64,000 bases of DNA, from contig NZ_FOIK01000001.1 of NCBI RefSeq assembly GCF_900111565.1, positions 1,271,309-1,335,308 on the forward strand, in the 5' to 3' direction. The DNA comes from Paenibacillus sp. NFR01. Its GTDB lineage: Bacteria; Bacillota; Bacilli; Paenibacillales; Paenibacillaceae. Shown here in pieces: positions 17,407 to 26,127 of this stretch (its first letter is position 1; each line of letters opens with the position of its first letter). The notes below the pieces were generated by a model, which was given only the letters and a program-made list of their open reading frames with translations, did not search any database and was not told the origin of the DNA. A program made the translations under genes and the position numbers.

Positions 17407-17447
17407 GAAAAAGCGCTTGCCGGCGAAGCAGATCGCCCGGCAAGCGC
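17407..17447 (-). terminator. Terminator after the YnbB-like gene
   Basis: On the minus strand GCGCTTGCCGG pairs perfectly with CCGGCAAGCGC, followed by TTTTTC. Confidence 0.9.
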
Positions 17448-17525
17448 CGGCTTAACGGTTCTCCTATCTTTTTAGGGGGCGGTTATTCCCCGAGTCTGTC
17501 AGTTACCGCTCCGCCGTTTGGCAGG

Positions 17526-18779
17526 CTACAGCAGCCCGCGGTCCCGCATGCTCTGCAGAGCCATCAGCACGCCGTATTTGACGTGGGAATACGTCAATCC
17601 GCCTTGCATATAGCCGATGTAAGGAGCGCGGATCGGCGCATCGGCGGACAGTTCCAGGCTGCCGCCTTGAATGAAGGTTCCGGCCGCCATAATGACCGGA
17701 TGCTCATAACCCGGCATATCCCACGGCTCGGGCACGACATGGCTGTCGACCGCCGCGGCCCGCTGGATACCCTGGACAAAGGCAATCAGTTGCTCCGGCC
17801 CGTCGAAAGACACGGCCTGGATTAAATCGGTACGCGGCTCGTTCCACGCCGGCTTGGTCGTAAAACCGCAGCGCGCGAAGACGGCAGCGGCGAACATGCT
17901 GCCGCGCAGCGCCTGCCCAACCGTATGCGGGGCCATGAACAGCCCCTGATACAAACCGCGCGTTGTGCCGAGCATCGCACCGACCTCCCCGCCGATGCCG
18001 GGTGCCGTCAGGCGGTATGCCGCCAGCTCGACAAGATCGGCGCGTCCGCAAATGTAGCCGCCGGTCTCGGCGATGCCGCCGCCGGGGTTTTTGATCAAGG
18101 AACCGGCCATCAGGTCGACGCCGGCCTGTGTCGGTTCTATTTTCTCGGTAAACTCCCCATAGCAGTTATCTACGAAGACAATGACGCCCGGCTTCAGAGC
18201 TTTGATTTTGTCCACCATTTCACCAATTTCGGCAACGGTAAACGAAGAACGCCAGTCATACCCCCGGGAGCGCTGGATCCCGATGACTTTGGTCTGCTCC
18301 CCGATATTCAAGGCGACCTCATCCCAATCGACATGGCCGTCTCCGGTCAAAGCAATCTCCCGGTAAGTAATGCCGTAATCCGCAAGAGAGCCCGTTCCGT
18401 CGCCCGGCTTGCCGATAACCTTGTGCAGCGTGTCGTAAGGACGGCCCGTAATATACATCAATTCATCGCCCGGGCGCAGCACGCCAAACAGCGCCGTTGC
18501 AATCGTATGCGTACCTGAAGCGAAATGCGGCCGCACCAGCGCCGCCTCCGCGCCGAAAATATCTGCATAGAGGAGATCCAGCACTTCCCGGCCCCGGTCG
18601 TTGTAGGCATACCCCGTTGATCCCGCAAAATGAAAATCGCTGACCTGCCGCTTCTGAAAAGCTTCAATCACCTTCCATTGGTTGTAATCAACGATGCCTT
18701 CCAGTGTTTTGACGGCTTGTCCAATTTCCAACTCCGCGGCTTCCGCCGCTTGTAACAAATCCTCTGCAAAAACTGCCAT
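17526..18779 (-). CDS. PLP-dependent Cys/Met lyase family protein (YnbB-like)
   Basis: A 417-residue fold-type I PLP enzyme of the family often annotated as methionine gamma-lyase family or aluminium resistance protein. Cues are VRPHFASGTHTIATALFG, PGVIVFVDNCYGEF (the Asp that holds the pyridine nitrogen) and GSLIKNPGGGIAETGGYI with the Schiff-base Lys. The actual substrate is uncertain. The hflX/lyase/glnR order matches B. subtilis ynbA-ynbB-glnR. It starts 32 bases after hflX and ends at a strong terminator. Confidence 0.9.
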   Translation of the reverse strand: MAVFAEDLLQAAEAAELEIGQAVKTLEGIVDYNQWKVIEAFQKRQVSDFHFAGSTGYAYNDRGREVLDLLYADIFGAEAALVRPHFASGTHTIATALFGVLRPGDELMYITGRPYDTLHKVIGKPGDGTGSLADYGITYREIALTGDGHVDWDEVALNIGEQTKVIGIQRSRGYDWRSSFTVAEIGEMVDKIKALKPGVIVFVDNCYGEFTEKIEPTQAGVDLMAGSLIKNPGGGIAETGGYICGRADLVELAAYRLTAPGIGGEVGAMLGTTRGLYQGLFMAPHTVGQALRGSMFAAAVFARCGFTTKPAWNEPRTDLIQAVSFDGPEQLIAFVQGIQRAAAVDSHVVPEPWDMPGYEHPVIMAAGTFIQGGSLELSADAPIRAPYIGYMQGGLTYSHVKYGVLMALQSMRDRGLL

Positions 18780-18811
18780 TTCCCCTGTTTCGCTCCTTAG
18801 TTGCGTTTCGC

Positions 18812-20110
18812 TTATTCGGTTTGCTCCGTATAGCTATAATCTTCCAGCTTATAGCCCCACTTCGCATAGTCTTCCTTGTTCAATCGCACCTCGTACAAAA
18901 TATCTCCGTCTTCGACCCGCTGCTTCAGCACTTCTCCCACCCGGTACAGAAGCGCGGACAAATCTCCGCGGTCGCCGGGAATGCGGAAGCGCAGCGTCTC
19001 GCCGGCCAGCACATCGGCAATGGCTTTCGTAACCCGCTCCAGATCGGCGCGGTCCAGCGCGCTGATCTTCAGATGCGTTGCATCCGAAGTCAGCATTTCT
19101 AGCTGCTCTGGCTGGCAGACATCGCTTTTATTGAACAACACGATTTGCGGTTTGCCCGCCGCGCCGAGGTCCTGCAGGATTTCGTCGACCACTTGCATTT
19201 GCTCTTCGCGCATCGCTGAAGAGGCGTCGACGACATGCAACACAAGGTTGGCTTCATTGACCTCCTCCAGCGTTGCCCGGAACGCCGCCACCAGATCATG
19301 CGGCAGGTTCTGAATGAAGCCGACGGTGTCGGTCAGCACGACTTCCTTGCCGCCGGGCAGCGCCAGCACGCGCGAGGTCGGGTCCAGCGTCGCAAACAGC
19401 TGGTTTTCGATATAGACGTCTGCGGCGGTCAGCTGCTTCAGCAGCGTCGACTTGCCGGCGTTGGTGTAACCGACGAGCGCCACTTGAACGGCACCGGCCT
19501 TGCGCCGGCGTTCGCGGTGCAGCTCGCGCGTCTTCACGACGTCGGTCAGCTGGCGCTTCAGCTCGGTGATCCGTCCGCGGATATGGCGGCGGTCAGTTTC
19601 CAGCTTGCTTTCACCGGGACCGCGCGTCCCGATGCCGCCGCCGAGCCGGGACAGATTAATGCCGTGGCCCGAAAGCCGCGGCAGCAGATAGGTGAGCTGG
19701 GCCAGCTCGACCTGGATAATGCCTTCGCGCGTCTTGGCGCGCCCGGCAAAGATGTCCAGAATCAGCTGTGTCCGATCGATGATCTTCAGGTCCAGCGATT
19801 CTTCCAGATTGCGGACCTGCGCGCCGGACAGCTCCTGGTCAAATATCGCTGTGTTTGCGCCAAGCGCCTCCGCGGCCATGCGCAGCTCCTCCACTTTACC
19901 TTTTCCGATAAACCATCGGGAGTCAGGCGTCTCCCTGTTTTGCCGCAGCACATCCAGCACCTCGACGCCAGCGGTTTCGGCAAGCTGTACCAGTTCCTGC
20001 AGGGACAACTCGGGATCGATGCCGCTGCGCTTAATGCCGTCCGTAACGAGGCTGACCAGAATGGCCCGGTCCTGCATCTCTGTCATTGTATCATGGGTCG
20101 TTGAAGCCAT
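18812..20110 (-). CDS. hflX: Ribosome-associated GTPase HflX
   Basis: A 432-residue Obg-like GTPase that binds the 50S subunit and splits stalled or hibernating ribosomes. The N-terminal HflX domain includes FIGKGKVEEL and LSRLGGGIGTRGPGESKLE, the hallmark glycine-rich segment. The G domain has G1 GYTNAGKST, G3 DTVGF, G4 NKSD and G5 SAL. Length is typical. It is 67 bases downstream of spoVK and 32 bases upstream of the YnbB-like gene, an arrangement conserved with Bacillus. Confidence 0.95.
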   Translation of the reverse strand: MASTTHDTMTEMQDRAILVSLVTDGIKRSGIDPELSLQELVQLAETAGVEVLDVLRQNRETPDSRWFIGKGKVEELRMAAEALGANTAIFDQELSGAQVRNLEESLDLKIIDRTQLILDIFAGRAKTREGIIQVELAQLTYLLPRLSGHGINLSRLGGGIGTRGPGESKLETDRRHIRGRITELKRQLTDVVKTRELHRERRRKAGAVQVALVGYTNAGKSTLLKQLTAADVYIENQLFATLDPTSRVLALPGGKEVVLTDTVGFIQNLPHDLVAAFRATLEEVNEANLVLHVVDASSAMREEQMQVVDEILQDLGAAGKPQIVLFNKSDVCQPEQLEMLTSDATHLKISALDRADLERVTKAIADVLAGETLRFRIPGDRGDLSALLYRVGEVLKQRVEDGDILYEVRLNKEDYAKWGYKLEDYSYTEQTE

Positions 20111-20177
20111 ACTTATCTTTGCCCCTCATCTACATACCCACCGGGGGTATCTTGGTTGAATGTCGTATCCGGTGAGC

Positions 20178-21146
20178 CTACAGCTTGAAGTCCTCGGTCC
20201 GCAGCGTCATCAGTTCCTGTTTGCCGGGACTCGAATTCTCGTATTGGTTCAGCAGGCGCACCGCTTGGGCCCGCAGCGCTTTTTCAATCGCATTGCGTAT
20301 ATAACGGGCGTTGCTGAAGGCATGCAGGCTTTCCGTTTTTTCCAGCAGCAAATGCTGCTTTAGTTTGAGTATCGCCTGCGGCATCAAAATATAATCGCGT
20401 TCCTTCGCCATCAGCTCGGCGATCTGCAGCAGCTGGTCAATTGTATAGTCCGGAAACTCCACCTGAATCGGGAACCGCGATGGGAGTCCGGGATTGCTCA
20501 TCAAAAAATAATCGATTTCGCCCGAATAACCGGCCAGGATCAGCACAAATTGATTGCGGTGATCCTCCATCGCTTTCACCAGCGTATCGATCGCTTCTTT
20601 TCCGAAATCCTTATCCCCGCCGCGCGCAAGGCTGTAGGCCTCATCGATGAATAAAATGCCGCCGAGCGCCTTTTTCACCAGATCCCGCGTCTTCTGCGCA
20701 GTATGGCCGATATATTCGCCGACCAGATCTGCCCGTTCCACCTCGATAAGATGACCTTTGCTCAAAACACCCATCCGCGAGAACAGCTTGGCGACAATCC
20801 GCGCCACCGTTGTTTTTCCGGTTCCCGGATTGCCTTTGAACACCATATGGTACGCCTGGGCTCCACTGACCAGTCCGGCATCGTTTCTCATTTGGGCAAT
20901 CTGCAGAAGTGCATAAATCTCAAATACAAGCTCTTTGATATTCTCCAGCCCGACCAGCGCATCGAGCTCCTTGCTCAATTCCTGAAACAAGACGCTGTGT
21001 CCGCTGGGTTTTGCCGCTTGCGTTCCTGCCTGCTCACGTTCTCCGTTTGCCGCCGCCGGCGGCTCCTGATTCCGCAGCACAATATTGATTTGGCGAGACG
21101 GTCTGCCTTCCTCCCGCCCGCTTGCCGCCGCTACGCGTCCGTTCAT
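20178..21146 (-). CDS. spoVK: Stage V sporulation protein K (AAA+ ATPase)
   Basis: A 322-residue CbxX/CfqX-type AAA+ ATPase needed for spore maturation in Bacillus. A basic, low-complexity N-terminus is followed by LDALVGLENIKELVFEIYAL, Walker A GNPGTGKTT, Walker B ILFIDEAYSL, and the sensor/Arg-finger part FLMSNPGLPSRFPIQVEFPDY. It starts the spoVK-hflX-YnbB-like block. Its presence is one of the best signs that the organism makes endospores. Confidence 0.93.
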   Translation of the reverse strand: MNGRVAAASGREEGRPSRQINIVLRNQEPPAAANGEREQAGTQAAKPSGHSVLFQELSKELDALVGLENIKELVFEIYALLQIAQMRNDAGLVSGAQAYHMVFKGNPGTGKTTVARIVAKLFSRMGVLSKGHLIEVERADLVGEYIGHTAQKTRDLVKKALGGILFIDEAYSLARGGDKDFGKEAIDTLVKAMEDHRNQFVLILAGYSGEIDYFLMSNPGLPSRFPIQVEFPDYTIDQLLQIAELMAKERDYILMPQAILKLKQHLLLEKTESLHAFSNARYIRNAIEKALRAQAVRLLNQYENSSPGKQELMTLRTEDFKL

Positions 21147-21222
21147 CGGTTCACCTCATATCCCAAGGGCTAGCTTGCTCTATCTCAAGTCTATTCCCCG
21201 GGACGGGGCGTTATTAGCAGTT

Positions 21223-21882
21223 TTACAAAAACAGCTGCTGTACTTTCCACTTGGTGTATGCCAAAATCTCGCGCGTCTTGTATTTGAAGTTCGACATCGT
21301 CACGGATTCCGTCAGGGCAAGCTCCGGACGGGAGTAGCCAAGCTCTTTGGCCATTTCAAGCGAACGTCTGCCATGGAAGTCGTGGGTCACGATGATGGCC
21401 GTCTGCAGATTCTCCCGCTTCATGATTTCCTCGCTGAACTTTAGATTCTCGTAAGTGCTGGTAGCTTCGTTCTCCACGAGAATGGCTGACTCCGGTACGC
21501 CTTGGGCGACCAAGTAATTCTTCATGCCTTCGCCCTCGGTATATTTATAGCCCTCCCGGTCCAATCCCCCGGATACGATGAAATGCCGGAATTTCCCTTC
21601 CTGGTATAACTGCAGGCTGTAGTCAAGCCGCTCCTTCAGGCCCGGGCTAGGCTCGTCGCCCCACATGGCCATGCCGAGCACCACGGCTGTATCCGCTTCC
21701 ATCAACGGAACCGCGGTTTTCGCCCCGTTAATCACGCTGAGACAATACGCGCACCAGACCAACCCGGCGGCGACAGGCACCATAGCGGCGGCCACCCATT
21801 TCCGGTGACTGCGCCGCCTCATCCGTTTGCCGGATACTTTGCGGATCGGGGATGAGCCCCTTTGATAAACATACCAATCCAT
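21223..21882 (-). CDS. YdcF family membrane-anchored protein (DUF218)
   Basis: A 219-residue protein with a basic start, one N-terminal transmembrane helix (WVAAAMVPVAAGLVWCAYCL) and an extracytoplasmic DUF218 domain. Motifs are DTAVVLGMAMWGDEPSPGL, FIVSGG, the acidic VENEATSTYENLKFS, and IIVTHDFHGRR. Family members include SanA and ElyC, linked to envelope integrity, and some bind nucleotides or SAM; the activity is unknown. The start is one base after the DUF402 gene stop, so they are probably co-translated. Confidence 0.82.
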   Translation of the reverse strand: MDWYVYQRGSSPIRKVSGKRMRRRSHRKWVAAAMVPVAAGLVWCAYCLSVINGAKTAVPLMEADTAVVLGMAMWGDEPSPGLKERLDYSLQLYQEGKFRHFIVSGGLDREGYKYTEGEGMKNYLVAQGVPESAILVENEATSTYENLKFSEEIMKRENLQTAIIVTHDFHGRRSLEMAKELGYSRPELALTESVTMSNFKYKTREILAYTKWKVQQLFL

Positions 21883-21883
21883 C

Positions 21884-22438
21884 TTATTTCCTCCTGAAAT
21901 CTCCGTGATGGAACAAATCCGCCCGATGCTTCAGCGACAGCGCAAAATACGGAAAGGCGTGCGCATCGATACTGCGCATAATGCTGCTCGCGGTGTTCCA
22001 TGCCAATTGATAATCCGATTCTGTGATTTCTCCGCGCTCCAGCGCTTCTTCCAGCTCGTCCTCGTCCAGCAGATACACTTCCCCGTTCCACAGCACGACG
22101 ACGTCCAGATACAAATCGTCAAACCAGGGAACGCCCTGGTCCGTCACCCCTTGGACCTTGCATGTATCGATGTACCACTGCACGATATTTTGCTTCTCGT
22201 CAAACATTGCCGTCACGATATAATGGCCGTCCTTGGGAAAATACTGCAGCCAGGAATACCCCTTATCCGCAATGCGATATGTATGCCTGCCGTAGCTTTT
22301 CCACAAGGGCTCCTTCAGCCCGTAGATGGTATAAAGCGTGATATATCCGCTGAATTCCCGGGTTTCCACATAGCGGCAGGCAAAATGGCGGCGCGTAATC
22401 CGGCGCCAGTTGGCCCGGTCTCCGAATTTACGTTTCAT
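21884..22438 (-). CDS. DUF402 protein (Ntdp-like nucleoside tri/diphosphatase)
   Basis: A 184-residue DUF402 protein resembling the nucleoside tri/diphosphate phosphatase Ntdp (B. subtilis YgaC). Features are DGHYIVTAMFDEKQNIVQWYID, PWFDDLYLDVVVLWNGEVYLLDEDEL and the final FHHGDF. The central Asp/Glu residues are the metal ligands expected in the family. MKRKFGDRANW is taken as the start because AAAGGG lies eight bases upstream; a longer version is possible. It lies head-to-tail with the YdcF gene. Confidence 0.85.
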   Translation of the reverse strand: MKRKFGDRANWRRITRRHFACRYVETREFSGYITLYTIYGLKEPLWKSYGRHTYRIADKGYSWLQYFPKDGHYIVTAMFDEKQNIVQWYIDTCKVQGVTDQGVPWFDDLYLDVVVLWNGEVYLLDEDELEEALERGEITESDYQLAWNTASSIMRSIDAHAFPYFALSLKHRADLFHHGDFRRK

Positions 22439-22564
22439 ATGAATAACCCTTTCCATCGTTTCTCTGCAGAAAGCTGAGGCTAATGAAATCATTTCCTATC
22501 CCTATGTTAATTCTTCCGGAATCTCCGCGTCAACTCGGGGCGCCAAGGATTGCCTGTTTCATCG

Positions 22565-22622
22565 CAAAAAAACCGTCCGCCAGACCTTCCGCAATTCAGG
22601 TGCGAAAGCTTTGGCGGACGGT
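22565..22622 (-). terminator. PBP gene terminator
   Basis: On the minus strand ACCGTCCGCCA and TGGCGGACGGT form a perfect 11-bp stem around a 29-base structured loop, followed by TTTTTTTGC. Confidence 0.85.
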
Positions 22623-22647
22623 TGAGTACTCTTCAGCTTGCAGTGCC

Positions 22648-25239
22648 TTATAAGGTGCCGGTGCCGTCGGTGCTGTTGCCGGCCCCGGCGCCCGTGCCAT
22701 CCCCTGTGCCACCCGGCGCTGTAACCGGTGAAGTGGAAGGCGGTGGAGCTGACGGTGACGGAGTAGCTGCAGGTGGGGTGGCCTGGCCGTTGCCTTGACC
22801 ATTGCCTTGACCGTTACCCTGCCCGTTGCCTTGACCGTTACCTTGACCGTTACCCTGGCCATTGCCCGGGCCGCCCCCCTCGTTGCCAGCGCCGCCGTTA
22901 TCCGTGCCCGGCGTGCCTTCCGGGAAGTTCGGATCCGGCGTCACTTCCGGCTCCGGCGTCGCCGGTTCATCCTGCACGGACACTGTGACGGTAGCCGAAG
23001 GAGCGCTTTCGACCTCCTGTTCCGGATCGTACACCGTTACGTAGTACTCATAGGTCAAGCCCGGCATGGCGCTGATATCGCCCACGCTAGTCGCCGGCGT
23101 GTTAAGCAGCGACGAGAAATCCGTCTCGGACGACTCGCGGCGGTATACACGGTATTCGGCATTGGCCGTCTGCACCGCATCCCACGCGAGGTTCACCGTC
23201 ATCGTGGCCGGATCGTAGGAGGCAGTCAACCCTGTTACCGGCTGGGCCGCATCCGGCGTCGGCGAAGGTTCGGTTTCATTCATGCCCTTCGGTACCGGGA
23301 AGGACTTGGACGGGATGCCCTCCAGCGCCTTCTCCATGACCTTGCCCCAGAACGCTGCCGCAAGCGGACTGCTGTTCTTAAGCAGATGACTTTTGCTCGG
23401 TTTGTCATACCCCATCCAGACGGCAGCGGTCCATTCCGGCGTATAGCCGACGAACCAGACGTCGCGGTTGGAGCTAATGCCTTCGTATCCGCTCTGCGTC
23501 GTACCGGTTTTACCGGCGACCGGCCGGTCGATTTTGGCCTTTTTACCGGTACCCTCCTGTACGACATGCTGCATCATCTGCGTCATTTGGTACGCGGTTT
23601 CTTCGCTCATCACACGGGTCGGAGACGTATTTGCTTTATAGACCGTCTCCCCGGTGCTGTCGGTGATCGATTTGATCGTATACGCCTCGCGAAGCTCGCC
23701 GCCGTTGGCAAAGGCGCTGTAAGCTTGCGCCATTTCCAGCGTATTCGTGCCTTGGCTAACGCCGCCGAGGGCCAGCGCCAGATTTTTGTCATCGTCGCTG
23801 AGGTTTATGCCGAGCTTCTTGGCAAACTGGAAGCCGGTATTGACTCCGATTTCATTCAGCAGCCAGACCGCCGGAATGTTCTCCGATTTGGTCAAGGCGT
23901 CCGTCATGCTGATGCTCGTCGAGTACCCATGCAGGTTGTTCGGGCAATATTTGCCGAAGCACTGCTTCTCATTGCTGAGCTGCGAATCGATCGTAAATTT
24001 GCCGCTCTCCAGCGCCGGCGCGTATACGGCCAGCGGCTTGATCGAGGATCCCGGCGAACGCCGGCTGCCCGTTACGCGGCTGTAACCTTTTTTCTCATAG
24101 TTACGGCCACCCAGCAGAGCGACGATGCTGCCGTTCTCCTGGTTGATGATCGTCATCGAACCCTGCACCAGCTCGTCGTCCACGCTTTTCTCGAAATTGT
24201 CGCTGTCCGCAAATGCGTCTTCGACCGTTTCCTGTGCATGTTTATCCATTGTCGTATAAATCTTGTAGCCGCCGATATTCAGATCATCTTCGGACAGGCC
24301 GAATTTATCTTCCGCCTCATCCACGACATAATCGATGAATGCCTGGTACCGCTGCTTCGTTTCCGGCGGTTTATAGTTGTAATCGACGACTTTGGCCTCA
24401 TCCATCTGTTCCTTCGTAATATACTTCTGTTCATACATCAGCTGAAGTACGACTGCGCGCCGCTCCTTCGAGAGCTCCGGATTGCGCAGCGGATTGTAGC
24501 GGGAAGGCCCTTTCGGCATAGCCGCCAGCGTCGCCATCTGCCACAGATCCAGTTTGTTCAAATCGCTTACGCCGAAGTAACGGATTGAAGCGGCTTTGAT
24601 GCCGTATACGGTGCCGCCGAAATTAATCCGGTTCAAATACATCGTGATGATTTCTTCTTTGGTCTTCTTGTTCTCCAGCGCTACGGCAATCGACATCTCC
24701 GTCGCTTTGCGGAAGAATGTTTTGTCCCGAGTCAGAAAAATATTCTTCGCCAGCTGCTGGGTGATCGTGCTGCCGCCTTCGACCATGCTGCGGGCTGCGA
24801 TATCCTTCACGGCCGCACGGCCGATGGACCAGAAGTCGACGCCTTTATGCTCGAAGAAACGCCGGTCCTCCGTTGCCACGAACGCATCGATCAGCAGCTT
24901 CGGAATCGCTTCGTATTCGACCGGATCGCTTTTCTCCAGCGACAGCTCGGCAATCTGGTTCGCATTGCGGTCGTAGATTTTGGTCGTTTCATTGACCGTC
25001 AGCTTATCCTGGTTCTCCATGAGCAGCTTTTCACCGTTGACCATAATGAAAAGATACCCGCCAAGCGCGCAAAAGATCGCCAACGCCATAGCAAAAAACA
25101 AACTCCACAGCACTTTTTTCTTCGTTAGAAACTTCTTTTTCTTGCCCCCGCCCTTGCCGTTTCCTTTGGCTTTGGAATTCGAAGGGCTTGTTCCCCTGTC
25201 TCGATTACGGTTCACCCGTGATATTTCGTCTCTGGACAT
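22648..25239 (-). CDS. Class A penicillin-binding protein (PBP1A family)
   Basis: Bifunctional peptidoglycan glycosyltransferase and DD-transpeptidase, 863 residues. The cytoplasmic lysine-rich start (GGKKKKFLTKKK) leads to a helix near residues 47-70. The GT51 domain has EDRRFFEHKGVDFW and GGSTITQQLAKN. The transpeptidase has SSIKP (nucleophile Ser), SEN and KTGTTQ. A fibronectin-III-like domain follows near 670-760, then a Pro/Gly tail with seven GNGQ units and PPSTSPV. This resembles B. subtilis PonA with an unusual repetitive end. It stands alone with its own terminator. Confidence 0.93.
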   Translation of the reverse strand: MSRDEISRVNRNRDRGTSPSNSKAKGNGKGGGKKKKFLTKKKVLWSLFFAMALAIFCALGGYLFIMVNGEKLLMENQDKLTVNETTKIYDRNANQIAELSLEKSDPVEYEAIPKLLIDAFVATEDRRFFEHKGVDFWSIGRAAVKDIAARSMVEGGSTITQQLAKNIFLTRDKTFFRKATEMSIAVALENKKTKEEIITMYLNRINFGGTVYGIKAASIRYFGVSDLNKLDLWQMATLAAMPKGPSRYNPLRNPELSKERRAVVLQLMYEQKYITKEQMDEAKVVDYNYKPPETKQRYQAFIDYVVDEAEDKFGLSEDDLNIGGYKIYTTMDKHAQETVEDAFADSDNFEKSVDDELVQGSMTIINQENGSIVALLGGRNYEKKGYSRVTGSRRSPGSSIKPLAVYAPALESGKFTIDSQLSNEKQCFGKYCPNNLHGYSTSISMTDALTKSENIPAVWLLNEIGVNTGFQFAKKLGINLSDDDKNLALALGGVSQGTNTLEMAQAYSAFANGGELREAYTIKSITDSTGETVYKANTSPTRVMSEETAYQMTQMMQHVVQEGTGKKAKIDRPVAGKTGTTQSGYEGISSNRDVWFVGYTPEWTAAVWMGYDKPSKSHLLKNSSPLAAAFWGKVMEKALEGIPSKSFPVPKGMNETEPSPTPDAAQPVTGLTASYDPATMTVNLAWDAVQTANAEYRVYRRESSETDFSSLLNTPATSVGDISAMPGLTYEYYVTVYDPEQEVESAPSATVTVSVQDEPATPEPEVTPDPNFPEGTPGTDNGGAGNEGGGPGNGQGNGQGNGQGNGQGNGQGNGQGNGQATPPAATPSPSAPPPSTSPVTAPGGTGDGTGAGAGNSTDGTGTL
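22783..22866 (-). repeat. 12-bp tandem repeat inside the PBP gene
   Basis: Seven consecutive 12-base units encode GNGQ, with differences mostly at third positions. The array is in frame and is probably prone to length change between strains. Confidence 0.9.
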
Positions 25240-25398
25240 GTTGCCTCCTGACTTCCCTTTTGCGGAATTGCTGCATTTTGATCATTTTGATTACATACAT
25301 TCCCAGAATGAAAAGAACAACCTTGTGCAGGTTGCTCTCTCACCCATCTATTCAAACGATTTATAAACAAAAAGGTTTCGTGCTGAATCGATAAAAGC

Positions 25399-25638
25399 TT
25401 ATTCCTCCGATCCGCTGTCCTGCATCAGCGATACGCTGCGCTGCGGAGTAAAGGTCGATATGGCATGCTTGTACACCATTTGCTGGCGCCCGTCGCTGTC
25501 AATCACAATGGTAAAATTGTCAAAGGCTTTAATGATTCCCCGGATTTGAAATCCGTTGGTCAGATATACTGTAGCAGGGATATTCTCTTTACGCAGCTGA
25601 TTCAAGAACGTATCTTGGATGTTAATGGATTTGTTCAT
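25399..25638 (-). CDS. hfq: RNA chaperone Hfq
   Basis: A 79-residue Sm-like hexameric RNA-binding protein. The Sm1 region is [19 protein letters not shown], then [19 protein letters not shown], and the Sm2 motif is YKHAISTF. The [11 protein letters not shown] start has GGGGG seven bases upstream; the longer upstream frame is not family-like. It probably has its own promoter and is not preceded by miaA here, unlike in many bacteria. Confidence 0.95.
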   Translation of the reverse strand: MNKSINIQDTFLNQLRKENIPATVYLTNGFQIRGIIKAFDNFTIVIDSDGRQQMVYKHAISTFTPQRSVSLMQDSGSEE

Positions 25639-25709
25639 ATGACGTACCCCCATCGGTTCGATTAGATTGTTCAGAAGTATATTCAAGACCTGAGAGAAAC
25701 TTTCCTGCT

Positions 25710-25739
25710 ATTATATCACGTAGACTTTAATTCCAGCAA
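25710..25739 (-). promoter_or_regulatory. Likely hfq promoter
   Basis: On the minus strand, -35 TTGCTG and -10 TATAAT are 18 bases apart, roughly 70 bases upstream of the hfq start. Confidence 0.55.
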
Positions 25740-26004
25740 TGTGTGAAAAACGCTACAGTTATTGTCTGCCTCCGCCTAAGCTGCTGCTTGGATTCCCCCG
25801 CTCCTGCCCGATTGTTTGTTTCTTAATAGATATAATTATACATGGGAAGCCTGTTTCCTTCCAATCGAACGCTTGGGTAAAAGAAAAACTGAGGTCGGAG
25901 ACCCGATGCGATGTCAGGCACAGCCGGCCTCAAGCCATCCCAAAAACACCAGAAACCGTATTGACTATACCGCCGGGACCGCATAAAATATAACATAGCT
26001 GAAT
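25740..26004. other. Intergenic stretch, nothing recognised
   Basis: Between the hfq promoter and the fluoride riboswitch. It must hold the promoter for the riboswitch transcript. A TATAAT near 25830 is visible, but no convincing -35 partner. Confidence 0.4.
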
Positions 26005-26053
26005 AGGCGATGGAGTTCGCCATAACCGCCGCAAGGCTAATGACTCCTACCAG
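26005..26053 (+). promoter_or_regulatory. Fluoride riboswitch (crcB motif) aptamer
   Basis: The hallmark pieces GGCGATGGAGTTCGCCATAA and GGCTAATGACTCCTACCAG are present in order and close to the Pseudomonas crcB aptamer I recall. It senses fluoride and sits in the leader of a CLC transporter, the expected partner. Confidence 0.92.
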
Positions 26054-26090
26054 CGAATGCACGAGTTCCTGGTAGGAGTCTGTTCGTTTT
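26043..26090 (+). terminator. Riboswitch-controlled terminator
   Basis: ACTCCTACCAG, the 3' part of the aptamer, pairs perfectly with CTGGTAGGAGT (26069-26079), followed by a T-rich tail (CTGTTCGTTTT). Fluoride-bound aptamer would sequester the first arm and allow read-through. Confidence 0.88.
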
Positions 26091-26127
26091 AAGCGGTAAT
26101 ACCCCTGAAGGGAAGCGTGGACGCGGA

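Noticed and set aside
22783-22866. CRISPR-like short repeats
   Set aside because: Contiguous 12-base coding repeats without spacers, encoding GNGQ.
22795-24588. 597-codon open frame opposite the PBP gene
   Set aside because: It is antisense to a clear PBP1A with all catalytic motifs and is Arg/His-rich low-complexity; a GC-codon shadow.
25739-25993. 84-codon plus frame upstream of the fluoride riboswitch
   Set aside because: No ribosome site, no family pattern and unusual composition; treated as intergenic.
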